Positions 11,431-23,250 of a DNA stretch of 64,000 nt are shown here, piece by piece. The translations under genes were made by a program, and so were the position numbers. Source of the stretch: Tolypeutes matacus (taxonomy: Eukaryota; Chordata; Mammalia; Cingulata; Chlamyphoridae); contig JAKSZT010000142.1 of the NCBI GenBank assembly GCA_026826555.1, forward strand, positions 2,338,047 through 2,402,046, in the 5' to 3' direction. Numbering within the stretch: position 1 is the stretch's first letter; every line of letters starts with the position of its first letter. Under the pieces are notes generated by a model, which saw only the letters and a list, made by a program, of their open reading frames with translations, did not search any database and was not told the origin of the DNA.

Positions 11431-12421
11431 GAGATCCACCAAGTTATCAACTAATAAAACCCAGCTGATATTTTAGGGCAGGGAACGCATAGACATTCTT
11501 TTTGTGTTAGCTTCTATGGGGTGTCTTATTTTTCTGAAAAAATGTTCCTTTTTTAAAACTTAACTTAGTTTTCTTGCTAAAACCCAATTCAAAACTTGCA
11601 GAGGGTAAGTTGCAGAGTAATTGATTGATGAACACTGGCAGCCTGAGAAGATCCATAGGGGCCTAAGAGGGAAGGCTGTTTATCCTAAGTTTTTGTTTGA
11701 TTATTTGCTTGAGTGTTTGTTTTTTGTTCTTTTATTCCCCCTTTCTTTCTTCCCCCACTTTTTTTCCTTTTTCTTTTGAATTAGGTGCTATGGTTTTGTT
11801 TCTTGTTTATTTTTTCCCCTTCCTTTGGTTTTTTGTGTATACAAATTTTGTCTACCTATCCTAATTCTTTTCCTACCTTCATCTTCCTGTCTTTTGTTTT
11901 CTGTTTTTGTTCTCACAATCAACCTCTCTTTGTTTAGTCTTCAATTTTTCTTGTTTTTTATTTCTATCTCCTTTATTCTCTGTTTTCTTTCTTTTTATCT
12001 TCTTTTCTTATTGTCTTTTCTTTTCTTTTTCCCTCTCTTCTTATCATTCTGGACTCTTAATTTATTCTAGATATTTTTCTCTATTCAGTTTTTTATTTCA
12101 TTGTTTGTACCCCACTTTTTAAATTCTTATTCCTGTGTATTCTTACATGAATTAACTATTCATTTCACTAGGTCTTATATGGTTCCTTATCTACCTTTTA
12201 TTAATATTATTATTTCCTTTTTCTCTTCTTAACTTTTTCCCTTTCTCTGGCCCTAATCTTTTTCATTCAAAGGAATATAGACAAGAACAAGGAAATAGAT
12301 TAAGAGGGACAAAGTCTCAAAGATAAAACTTACCCTCCCACACACAAAAACAGCAACTAAAGAAAATCCCAGAGTATAGGGAGAAAATAATCAACTGAAT
12401 AAACCCATCAAGATAAAGAGA

Positions 12422-13329
12422 TGTCTAAACACTAGCAAAAAAATTATAAATACTAAGAAACAGAAAGACATGGCCCAGTTTCCAAAAAATAGGAGGAGAT
12501 GCAGAACATGGAACAAGTAATCAGAACACTCCAAACAAACATCATGAACCTACTTAATGCAGTGATAGATGATATTAAGGATATTAAGAAGACACTGGGA
12601 GAACATACTTAAGAAATCATGGAAACACATAAAAAGATAGCGGATATGATGGTGATGAAAGGCATAATCCAAGAAATCAAAAAGACACTGGAAGCGCATA
12701 ACAGCAGATTTGAACAGGCAGAGGAAAGAATTAGTGATGTGGAAGACAGTACATCTGAAATCAAACAGTAGAACAGATAGATAAAAAGATAGAAAAAAAT
12801 TCAGCAGGGACTTAGGGATCTAAACAACAGCACAAAATGCACAAACGTATACCCTATATGCATCACTGAGGAAGAAGAGAAGGGAAAGGGAACAGAAGGA
12901 GTGTTGGAATAAAGAATAGCTGAAAACTTCCCAACTCTATTGAGGGAGATGGATGTACATGTCCAGGAAGCACAGTGCACCTCAAACAGTATAAATTCTA
13001 ACAGGCCTACTCAAAGACACATACTTGTTAAATTGTCCAATGCTCAAGACAAAGAGAGAATACTGAGAGCAGCAAGAGAAAAGAGAACCATCACATACAA
13101 GGGAAGCTCAATAAAATTAAGTGCTGATATCTCATCTGAAACAATGGAGGCAACAAGGCAGTGGTATAACATAGCAAAGGTGCTAAAAGAAAAAAAAAAA
13201 ACTTCCAGTCAAGAATTGTCTTTATAGTAAAGCTGACATACTAAAATGATGGAATATTCAAAATATTCACAGATAAACAGAAATTAAGAGAGTGTGCCAA
13301 TACAAAACCTGCCCTTCTAGAAATACTAA
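12422..13329 (+). pseudogene. L1-A ORF1 remnant (RNA-binding protein)
   Basis: In an active L1 this encodes the trimeric nucleic-acid chaperone ORF1p. Alignment with L1-B ORF1 places it from about 12422 to a TAA at 13327-13329. Stops appear within five codons of the aligned start (TAG near 12434) and again at 12610 and 12768. The best open piece is 12940-13227, covering the end of the RRM and the start of the C-terminal domain. Recognisable motifs are RHILVKLSNAQDKE and AAREKRTITYKGSS. The coiled-coil part is visible only as degraded DNA (12490-12770). Confidence 0.8.
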
Positions 13330-13445
13330 AGGGAGTGCTGCAGGTTGAAAGGAAATAACAGGAGAGAGAATTGGAGGAGAGTGTAAGGAAAAAAATAAAA
13401 AGAGAAATAGAAACAACATATGACATACATAAACCCGAAGAAAAT

Positions 13446-16400
13446 ATGACTAATGTAAATAATTCCTTAACAGTAATAACACTGAATATTAGTAGATTAA
13501 ATTCACCAGTCAAGAGACACAGATTGGCAGAATGGATGAGGAAACAAGACCAATCTATATGCTGTCTACAAGAAACCCACCTTAGACCCAGGGATTAAAG
13601 GAGGCTGAAAGTGAATAGCTAGAAAACAATTTTACAAGCAAACAACAATCAAAAAATGGCAGTAGTAGCTATATTAATACTGGGGAAAAAATAGACATTA
13701 AATGCAAAACTATTTTTTTTTAAAGATTTATTTATTTACTTTATCCATTTTAAACCCCCCTTCCCCATTTGGTTTTTTTTTTGTGTGTGTGTGTGTGTGT
13801 GTGTCCATTCTCTGGGCAACTCTGTGTGTCCATTTCCTGCCATCTCCTCCCATCCTCCTCCTCCAGTCTTCACCAGGATTCTATCCTGGAGACTTCTGTT
13901 GTAGGAGAGAGGCGCTCTGCCACCCACGCCACCCCGGTTCCTGGCTTTTGGCGCTTTCGGAGCATCTCGTCTTGCCTCTCCCCTGCGCCCCTCCCCAGCT
14001 ACGTCACCATCCTGCTGCATGGCTCCCAGGCACACAGAGCCTGGCAGCCCATGCACCCTCCACATATATATACATTTTTAAAAAAATTTTACTGGGAGGT
14101 CCTGGGGACCGAACCCAGGTCCCTCCACATGGCAGACAGACGCCCAACGATTTGAGCCACATACATCCCCACAAAACTATTTTAAGAGACAAATAGTAAA
14201 AAGGGTAATCTTTCAATAAGACACTTTAAATTAGTAAAAAGGGTAATCTTTCAATAAGAAAGAACAATCATAAATATGTATGCATCTAACCGGGGCACCT
14301 CAAAATACATGAGGCAAACACTGGAAAGGCTAAATGGGGAAATAGGTACCTCTACAATTATAGTGGGAGACTTTAATACATCATTGTCACCATTAGACAG
14401 GACCTCTTGACAGAGAATCAATAAAGAAACAAATACTTTGAATAATACATTAGAGGATCTAGACCTAATAGACATATACAGAATACTACACCCAAATACA
14501 GTGGGCTATACTTCCTTCTTGAGTGCACATGAATCATTTTCCAAGATAAACCACATGCTAGGACACAAAACAATACTTCAGAAAGTTTGAAATTATACAA
14601 AGTAATTACTCTAACCATAATGGAATGAAGCTGGACATCACCAAGTGCCAGAGAACCAGATTAGGCACAAAGATATGGAAGTTAAACAACACACTGTTAG
14701 ACAAACAGTGGGTCAAGGAAAAAATTACAAAAAAAATCAGGAGCTACTTTGAAACAAATGAAAATGAAAACAGAACATATCAAATCCTATGGTATGCAGG
14801 AAAAGCTATACTGAGAGGGGAATTCATAGCCATAAATGCATATATGAAAAAAGAAGAAAGAGCTAAAACCAAAGATTTAAATTCATACCTCAAGGACTTA
14901 GAAAAATAACAATAAACCCCAAAGGAAGCAGAAAGAACGAAATAAAGATTAGAGCAGAACTAAATGAAATAGAAAATAAGAAAGCACTAGAAAAAGTAAA
15001 GAAAACCAAAAGCTGTTTCTTCGAGAGGATCAGTAAAATTGACAAATCCTTAGCTAGACTAACAAAGAAAAAAAGAGAAATGATGCAAATGCACAAAATA
15101 AAAAATGAGGAAGGATCTATCACCACTGAACCCACAAAAATAAAGAGTATAATAAGAGGATACTTAAAAAAAAAAAGTATATACACACAAAAATGATAGT
15201 TTAGAGGAAATGGACAAATTCCTAGAAACACACAGCAACCTATACTGATTGAAGAAGAAATTGATGAACTCAACAGACCAATTACAAGTAGCAAGATTGA
15301 ATTTGTCAACAAAAATCTCCCAACCAGAAGAAACCAGGACCAGATGGCTTCACAGGTGAATTCTAACAAACATTTTGGAAATAACTAACACCAAATCCTG
15401 ATTAAACTCTTCAAAAAATATATAAGTAGAAGGAACATTTCCTAACTCATTCTATGATGCCAACATTACCCTAATACCAAAGCCAAAGACACCACAAGAA
15501 ATAAAAATTGCAGAGCAATCTCTCTAATGAACCAAAATGCTAAAATCCTCAACAAAATACTTGCTAATCATACTCAACAACAAATCAAATGAATTATACA
15601 CCATGACCAAGTCAGTTTCATTCCTGGTATGCAAGGATGATTCAACATAAGAAAATCAATCAATGTAATACACCACATAAACAGATTGAAAGAAAAAAAA
15701 TCACATGATCATCTCTATAGATGCATAAAAAGCTTTTGACAAAATACAGCACCCTTTCCTGATAAAACATGGCAAATGATAGAAATAGAAGGACACTTCC
15801 TCATATGATAAAGGGTATATATGAAAAATTCATGGCTAGCATCATATAAAATGTTGAAATCCTAAAAGCTTTCCCTCTAAGATCGGGAACAAGACAAGGA
15901 TGCCTACTATCACGACTCCTATTTAACATGTTATTAGATGTACTTGCTCAAGCACTTAAGCAAGAAAAAGATATAAAAGGCATCCAAACTGGATAGGAAG
16001 AAGTAAAAATTTCGCTTTTTGCAGACATGACCCTATATATAAAAGCCCTGAGAAATCTAAAGTAAAGCTTCTAGAATTTATAAATGAGTTCAATAAAGTT
16101 GCAGGTTATAAGATCAATGCATAAAAATCAGTAGCATTTCTGTACATCAATAATGAGCACTCTGAGGAGGAAATCAAGAAAAACTCCCATTTAAAATAGC
16201 AACTAAAGCAATCAAATACCTAAGAATATATTTAACTAATGATGTAAATGACTTATACACAAAAAACTACACAACATTGTTAAAGGAAGTCAAAGGAGAC
16301 TTATGTAAATGGAAGAATAGTCCCTGTTCATGGATGGAAAGACTAACTATCATTATGTTTATTTTACCCAAACTGATCTAAAGATTTAATGCAATTCCAA

Positions 16401-17739
16401 TAAAAATCAACACAGCATTTTTTACTGCATTGGAAAAACTAAGTATACAATTTATTTGGAAAAACAAGGGGACCTGAATAGTCAAAGACATTTTGAAAAA
16501 GAAAAATGAAATTGGAGTAATCACACTACCTGACTTTAAAACATACTACAAAACTGCAATGGTCAAAACTGCATGGTATTGGCACAAAGATAGACATACC
16601 AAACAATGGAACCAATTTGAGAGTTCTGATATAGATCCATGCATATACAGTCATCTGATATTTAACAAGGCCATGAAGCCCACTCAACTGGGAGAGAATG
16701 GCTTCTTCAACAAGTGGTGATTGGAGAACTGGATATCCTTATCCAAAATAATGAGAGAGGAATGCCACCTCACACCTTAAACAAAAATCAATTCAAGATG
16801 GATTAAAGATCTAAATACAAGAGCGAAGAACATAAATATCTTGGAAGATAATGTAGGAAGCATCTACAGGACCTTGTAATACAAAATGGTTTCATGAACT
16901 TCACACCCAAAGCATGGGCAGAAAAAAGAAATATAGATAAATGGTACCTCCTCAAAATTAAAACCTTTTGTACCTCAAAGGAGTTTGTCAAGAAAGTTAA
17001 AAGACAGCCTACCCAAAGGGAGAAAATATTTGGCAAGCATATCTCTGAGAGGAGCCTAATATCCAGCATATACATAGAAATCCTATATCTCAAAAATAAA
17101 AAAAACAACCTGTTTAAAAAATTGGCAAGTGATTTGAACAGACACTTCTCCAAAGAAGAAATACAAATGGCTAAAAAGCACATGAAAAGATGCTTGACAT
17201 CACTAGCTATTAGGAAAATGGAAATAAAAACTACAATGTGATACCATCATATACCCATTAGACCATTAAAAAAATGGAGGCCATTAAAAAAAAACGAGGA
17301 CTACAAGTGTTGGAGAGGATTGGAGGAAGAGGAACCCTCATCCACTGCTGGTGGGAATGTAGTATAGGCGAGCCATTGTAGAGGACAGTTTGGCAGTTCC
17401 TCAAAAAACCAACTATAGATCTGCCACATGATCCAGCAATTCCACTGCTGGTGGATATATCCAGAATAATTGAAAGCAAGGTCACAAACAGATATATGTA
17501 CACCAATGTTCATAGTGGCATTATTCACTATTGCCAAAAGTTGAAATCAATCCAAATGCCCATCAACTGATGAATGGATAAACAAAATGTGGTATGCACT
17601 TACAATGGAATATTAATCAGCTGTAAGAAGGAATACAGTGCTAACACACTGGGTAACATGAATGAATCTTGAGGACCTTATGCTGAGTGAAGCAAGCCAG
17701 ACAATGAAGGACAAATATTACATGACCTCTTTTGTATGA
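13446..17739 (+). pseudogene. L1-A ORF2 remnant (endonuclease / reverse transcriptase)
   Basis: ORF2p makes the target-primed nick and copies L1 RNA. The aligned start is the ATG at 13446 and the aligned end is the TGA at 17737-17739. Without the SINE at 13717-14170 and its duplicated target the length is about 3.8 kb, normal for ORF2. Endonuclease: CCLQETHLRPRD near 13560-13595. RT: 'cgggaacaagacaaggatgc' near 15884-15903; the FADD box at 16018-16029 reads FAD-M, one catalytic Asp codon lost. C-terminal open pieces are 16493-16720 and 16894-17241. Many frameshifts and stops occur throughout. It is a dead copy. Confidence 0.85.
13717..14170 (-). mobile_element. Long DAS-type tRNA-derived SINE inserted in L1-A
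   Basis: Read on the minus strand: a tRNA-like head at about 14090-14170 with 'gggttcggtcccc' as B box, a spacer, a second tRNA-like unit ('ggatagaatcctgg' near 13880), a (CA)n run (13783-13803 on plus as GT) and an A-rich tail 'aaataaatctttaaaa'. This is the composite armadillo SINE layout. Flanking direct repeats 'caaaactatttt' lie at 13705-13716 and 14172-14183. L1-B at 39054-39075 shows the empty site. Pol III transcribed and mobilised by L1, by family knowledge. Confidence 0.85.
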
Positions 17740-18760
17740 ATTCAACAATTTTAGAAGACTCAGAGTGCTTGAGCATGGAAGATAGATTTATAGGAAATAG
17801 AAAGGGAGAAGAAGATTGTGAGCCAACACCCATATGGGTGAAATCTATGATAAGGTGGAAGTGAGTAGTTGTACAGTGAAGGGATATGACAAGGGTTTAG
17901 TGATACTATTGGTTTGGATGGTGCAAGTTTGATGAGGGGGTAGGTTGGGGATGGTGGGTTGGATGATCCAGGGAACTGGGGGGAGGGTTGGGGGAGGGAG
18001 CAGGTGAACACTGGGGATTAGTGTGTATGTGGTTTAAACTACAATGTTGGGAAGGTTCTTTTGGCATTATGACAAGGGTTACTGGTTTAGGGTGTTGGAA
18101 TGGGGGGGGCATTTGAGACAGGGAACATCTGGGGCAGGCCGCTAGAGAATGTGAAAGTGATCATTTTGTCATGTTGTGTTTTATCAGTGGGTGGAGAACC
18201 ACACAACAAGCAGGAAGGAGTTGGATTCCTAGCCTGGGGAGGCCCAATAATTCTTCAAACAGAGAGATGGTTGCCTCTCAAGAGCATGGGCATTTTCTAA
18301 TAGGGGAGGATAGATCAGTGTGTGAAGCCATTAATGATGTTGCAAGTAACTATGAATCTTGTCTTTCAAAGAGTGAAGCCTGGTGGTCACCATGGGCCCC
18401 AAGGGGAGAGAGAGTCGGGGATAGAATAGATGGAATAGGGGCAATTTAGGGGGCATTGGAAGTGTTCTGCATGATCTTGCAATGCTGGATACTGGCAATG
18501 TTAAATTTCAGCAAAAATTTATTAATGTCTATGGTCTAAAATGTAAACCATAATGTAAACCATTGGCCATGGTTAGTAGCTATGTTTCAAGTTTTGTTCA
18601 TCAGTTTTAACAAATGTACCATCCACACATAAAAAGATTATTAATATGGGAAGGGGACAAAGGGGAGGATGTTGGGTATATGGGAGTCCCCTATATTCTA
18701 TATGTGAATTTACTATAACCTAAAACTTCTTTGAAGACAAAAAAAAAAAGGAAAAACACT
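17740..18760 (+). repeat. First 3' UTR of L1-A
   Basis: Follows the ORF2 stop. Contains a G-rich stretch at 17930-18010, 'acaaatgtaccatccacac' and 'tatgggagtcccctatat', and ends with 'acctaaaacttctttgaag' and an A-run at 18739-18750. The same end sequence occurs at 29080-29175 and in L1-B at 43150-43240, where it stands as an ordinary L1 3' end. Confidence 0.7.
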
Positions 18761-18960
18761 GGTAAAGAAATGGAAGAAAATGTCTCTCAACATACAGGAC
18801 AACAGATATTACAGTTATGAAAGGCAGAACATCAAAAAATATTGTAAATATTTGTCATTATTTTTTTAATACCCTAATTTTTAAATTTTAATTTAGTTTT
18901 AGTTTTTAAAAATTATTATGTGTTTTATTTCTTAAGTTCAAACCTAACATTATTATTTCA

Positions 18961-20590
18961 TTTTCCTATTAATTGTACTTGGAGATATTCTTGGCTCCAT
19001 TTTTGAAGAAGTTTTGGACCACAGAGTGGAAAGATCATTGGTGTGGGGAGTCAGGGACAGGGGATACAGAGGAGGCAGTTCACCTGGGCAAACATATAAG
19101 GTATATAAATGTGTTTAAATGCACATGGGGCATTGTCACAGTGGTAGAGAGTCACACAGTAACCAAAAGAGTATTGAATTCCCACCCTGGGGAGCTCTGC
19201 CACATTCTCTAATAGGACAACAACAATCCCTTGAGTAAAGGGGCAATGACTAGTGAAGAAGGATGGTCCATTGATAGGCCCTTGATATTGATGACTATGC
19301 TTATGAGCTTTTGATCTTGAAATTGCAACTTAGCTTAGTGTTGTAGGGTGCCTAAAAGTTACCTCCTGAAAGCCTCCATGTTGCTTAAATGTGTAAGCTA
19401 CACTCAACATATAAATGCATTACCTTCCTCCCAGTGTGGGACATGACTCCCAGGGATAAGCCTCCCTGTCACCAAAGGATTGCTACCAAGTACCAACTGG
19501 CAATGTGACTAGAAAAAGACCTTGAAAAGGGGGAAAACGGTAAAGACAAATGAGTTTTTATGGCTAAGAGACACAAAGTGTGTCGGAAGGTCATCCCAGA
19601 GGTAATGCTTATACACATCTCAGAAGGATTGCATAGAGTGCCAAAGTATATACTACCTCAAATAGTGGGGCTCCTGAGGGCTCTGGAGACACTGAGGTCC
19701 TATAGTCATGGCAGATAACTCTAGAGTTTGGTGCCTTGCCAGTGGGCCCTACTTTGGAGTTTGTGTTCCCAAATGTGACAGAGTTGGACTTGGTTGTGAC
19801 TTCTCTACACATGCCTCTTCTGTCTCTTCTCTTTGAACCTACAGTTGGTGCTAGAGTTGGTAAGTGTACACCCAACAGACTTGAATCTTTGGGCTGTCCA
19901 ATTGTTAGCTGGGCCCTGAGTCTCAGCAGAGTTTCAACACCTACTCTCCAGTTCATTGGGCTCACCTAGGACAACTAATAAGGAGGTGAGGATGGACAAC
20001 CACCATACCAAGGAACCAAGAGAGTCTACAACTGCAAACAAGACAGTCCCATCAAACATCCATATGGGATTGAAACCCCCTCTCAATTAGAGGTGGAATG
20101 GGCATCACCATCCCAGAATCATCTGGATTAGGAAATAAAATATGGAGTACAATGGACTTACTGGTATTCGACTATACACTTATTATGATTCTAGAAACAG
20201 AAGAAATTATATTATTGATGTGTAGACAGTGGCCACTGGGGGTGCTGAGGGCAGGGAGAAGGAGGATGAAGTGTAATAAGGAGGCACTTTCAGGATTTGA
20301 AATTGTCCTGAATGACACTGTAATGATAGATACAAGCCATTATAAATCCTGCCATAACTTACAGAATTGAGTAGGAGAGAGTGTAAACTACAATGTAAGC
20401 TATAATCCATGCTAGTGGCAATGCTCCAAAATGTGTTCATCATTGCAAGCAATTGTTAATGTGGGAAAAATTTGGAGCTGTGGGGAGTGGGGCATATGGG
20501 AATCCCTTATATTTTTATATTTTTTATGTAACATTTTATGTAATCTAAGTGTCTTTTAGAATAAATAAAAAATATGTATTAAAAAAAAGA
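18961..20590 (+). repeat. Second 3' module of L1-A
   Basis: About 1.6 kb co-linear with L1-B 43560-45162. Shared landmarks are 'ggggcattgtcacagtgg', 'gagctctgccacattctc', 'gtgggacatgactccc', 'gataagcctccctg', 'ccaactggcaa' and 'cagtggccactgg'. The module ends in 'catatgggaatcccttatat', which itself resembles the end of the first 3' UTR, then AATAAA and poly(A). It has no protein motif. The 80-118 residue open frames inside it are not conserved between the two copies. Confidence 0.7.
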
Positions 20591-20599
20591 AAGCCACAG

Positions 20600-20812
20600 A
20601 AACAAGAAGGTATAATCAATAAAACCCGGAAGTGAAGAAAGGGGCCAGTGGGAGCTGCCATGTGATTGTGGAAGCAGGAATCGCCAGCAGCCAGTCTTCG
20701 GGAAGAAAGCATTGCCTTGATGGTGCCTTAATTTGCACCCTCTTTTAGCCTTAAAACATAAGCTAATAAATTCCCATTATTTTAATTTGCTAAAAGTTGC
20801 TGGGAGCAGTAT
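20600..20812 (+). repeat. LTR-like repeat, 3' fragment
   Basis: Contains 'cattgccttgatggtgcc' and 'ctaataaattcccattat', which match the 3' part of the element at 62703-63349. Only the 3' end is present. Confidence 0.5.
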
Positions 20813-21055
20813 ACCAGAAATGTGTCAGCTTTTATAATGTGAATTTATTATGTTAAAAGCTTAAAAAAATCCTCACAGTTCTGAGAATGTCATAACGTCC
20901 TAATCAAGGCATCATCAGAGATGCTGTCTCACTGAAGGTCAGCTGCTGGAAGTCGTGGACTGCTGCCATGTGGCAAGGCACAATGGCAGCTCTACTGAGG
21001 TCTCTGCCCTCCCCTCCAGGCTCACTTTCTCCCTTAGCTCAACTGTGGGCAATTT
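20813..21055 (-). repeat. Same LTR-like repeat in opposite orientation
   Basis: On the minus strand this reads 'ctctgatgatgccttgatt' followed by 'aataaattcacattataaaa' and 'gctgacacatttctgg', matching 63225-63320. It abuts the plus-oriented fragment so that the two 3' ends converge near 20812. Confidence 0.55.
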
Positions 21056-21059
21056 TAAA

Positions 21060-21400
21060 AAAAAGAAGTATGAGGAAGTACTTTGGGATGATGGAAATAT
21101 TGTAGATAATAATTGTGGTGGCAGTTACACAACTGTATGCATTTATCAAAAGGAATTGAATTGTACCCTTAAAATTGGTGAACTATATTGTTTGTAAATT
21201 TTTCCACAATTGAGCTGATTTTAAAAGTTGTGTAATATCCATGCCATAAAAAATATGCAACTGTCATGAAAAACCTTATTTTGATTTGAAAATATTGATC
21301 TAAAATATTCCCATAATGTATCATCAAATGAAAAGCAAATTAACAAGTAATGCATAGTACATGGTTTTAATTTTTAAAAATCAAACAATAACAAAACCTT
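21060..21400 (+). repeat. Old L1 3' UTR fragment
   Basis: 'ttgtggtggcagttacaca' followed by 'actgtatgcatttatc' and 'gaattgtacccttaaaatt' is the common L1M 3' UTR motif. The next 150 bp look like further L1 3' UTR out of the usual order. No coding capacity. Confidence 0.7.
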
Positions 21401-21489
21401 CTATAAAAGAACAAGAGAGTTAACAGGCAATGCTGTAACATTTTGGTATGACCTCAGGAAGTGAGAACGGAGGAGGAAGAGGTGATTAA

Positions 21490-23250
21490 TTGATTTTCTT
21501 GTGTTATTGCACTGGATAGAACGTCCACAAGAATGTTGAATAATACTAGGGAATCAGTCATCCTTGCTTTGTTCTTGATCTTAGAGGATAAGCATCCATA
21601 CTTTCACCAATAAATATGATAATAGCTATGACTTGTTGTAGACACTCTTTAGAAGTTTGAGAAAGTTCCCCTTCAATTTTTAGTATTTTGAGTGTTTTTT
21701 TTTTTTTTTAAATCATGAATGAGTATTACATTTTGTCCAATTCTTGGACGTTCCAATTGTTTTAATCTTTTGACTATTAGGTATAGTGCTGATATGCACA
21801 GGTTGTGTAAAAGTATTTCTTTGAATGCCTATTTTCTACTATTCTGGGTATATACCTAGAAGTGGAATTGCTATGTCATTTATAATTCTATGTTTAACTT
21901 TTTGAGGAACTGTAAAACTGTTTTCCACTGTGGCTACACCATTTTACATTCCTACTAGAAATGATCAAGGGTTTCAATTTTTCCACATCCTTCCCACCAT
22001 TTTTAGTTATTCTTTGTATTATTTATTGTAGCAATCCTAGTGGGTGAGAAGTGGTATCTCAGGATTTGCATTTCCCTGATGATTAATGATGTGGAGAATC
22101 TTTTTATGTGTTTATTTGCAATCTATTTATCTTCTTTGGAGAAGTATTTATTAATGTCTTTTGTCCATTCTTTAAATTGAGTTGTTTGATTTTTGTCCTT
22201 GAGTTGTAGAAGTTCTTCATAGATTCTGTATATATGATATCTTTGCCAAATATATGATTTCCAACAATTTTCTCCCATTGTATGTGTTGTCTTTTCACTT
22301 TCTTTAAAACACAAATATTTTAAATTTTGCAGAATTCCAATTCAGCTATTTTTTTTTCTTTTATTGTTTGTGTTTTGGTGTCATATCTGAGAAATCATAG
22401 CCAAGTCTAGGGTCATGAAGATTTACATCTATGCTTTCTTCTAAGAGTTTTATGGCTTTAGCTGTTATACTCAGGCCCTCGATCCATTGTGAGCTTATTT
22501 TTGATATGTTGTGACGTAGAGGTCCAACACCACTCATTTGCAGATGGATATCCAGTTTTTCCAGCACCGTTTGTTGAAGAGACTATTCTTTCCATATTGA
22601 ATGGTCTTGGCACCATTATTGAATATCAGTCATAATTATTTTTGTTTATTATAGCTTCTCAGTTCTATTCCATTGGTCTATACAGCTATCCTTTTGCTAC
22701 CACACTGTTTTGATTACTGTACTTTCATAGTAAGTTTTGAAATAAAAAAGAGTAAGTCTTACAATTGTTTTTTATTTTTACTTTTTGGTATCGGTTTGAT
22801 CTTTCAAGGCCACTTGAAATTCCATATGAATTTAAAGATGGACTTTTCTAGTCATGTAAAAAAGCTGTTGGAAATTAGATAGAATTTGCATGTAATCTGT
22901 AGGTTGCATTGTGTAATATTGCCATCATAACAATATAATTTTACAATCCATAAAAGGGATATCTTTCCATTTATTTAGGTCTTCTTTAATTTCTTTCACC
23001 ATGTGTTATAGTTTTAAGTGTAGTGGTTAAATTTATTCCTAGATATTTTATTCTTTAGGATGCTGGAACAAATGGAAATGCCTTATTAATTTCCTTTTGG
23101 GTTACTCATTGCTATTGTATAGAAATGCAAATAATTTTATGTGTTGATTTTGTAACCTTTAATTTGTTGACCTTATTAACTCTAATAGTTTTTTGTGTGT
23201 ATCTGTAGGACTTTCTATATATAAGATTATCTTACCTGTGAATAGGGATA
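21490..23250 (-). repeat. Old L1 ORF2 fragments, rearranged
   Basis: Two minus-strand pieces. 21490-21750 is a reverse-transcriptase segment (plus strand 'atccttgctttgttcttgat'). 21755-23250 runs from the ORF2 C-terminal coding region ('gggtatatacctagaagtgg') back towards the RT core ('tattcctagatattttat'). The first piece is out of order with the second, so there was a rearrangement or two insertions. Frames are fully degraded. Confidence 0.75.

Larger units (their letters stand above)
10600..20590 (+). mobile_element. L1-A: nearly full-length LINE-1, inactivated
   Basis: Order seen: a G-rich then pyrimidine-rich 5' UTR (about 10600-12420), ORF1 remnant, ORF2 remnant, a first 3' UTR ending near 18750, and a further 3' region from about 18960 to the A-tail at about 20580-20590. 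The tail is preceded by AATAAA-containing sequence. Co-linear similarity to L1-B (35966-45328) over the whole length defines the parts. It carries a tRNA-Tyr pseudogene and a DAS SINE. Both frames have many stops and shifts, so it cannot retrotranspose. The 5' end and target duplication were not found. Confidence 0.85.

Noticed and set aside
13702..14196. 164-, 128- and 109-codon frames on both strands
   Set aside because: They cover the SINE inserted in L1-A; the GC-rich SINE body gives long chance frames.
19609..19969. 118- and 77-codon frames on both strands
   Set aside because: Both lie in the second 3' module of L1-A and are not conserved in L1-B.
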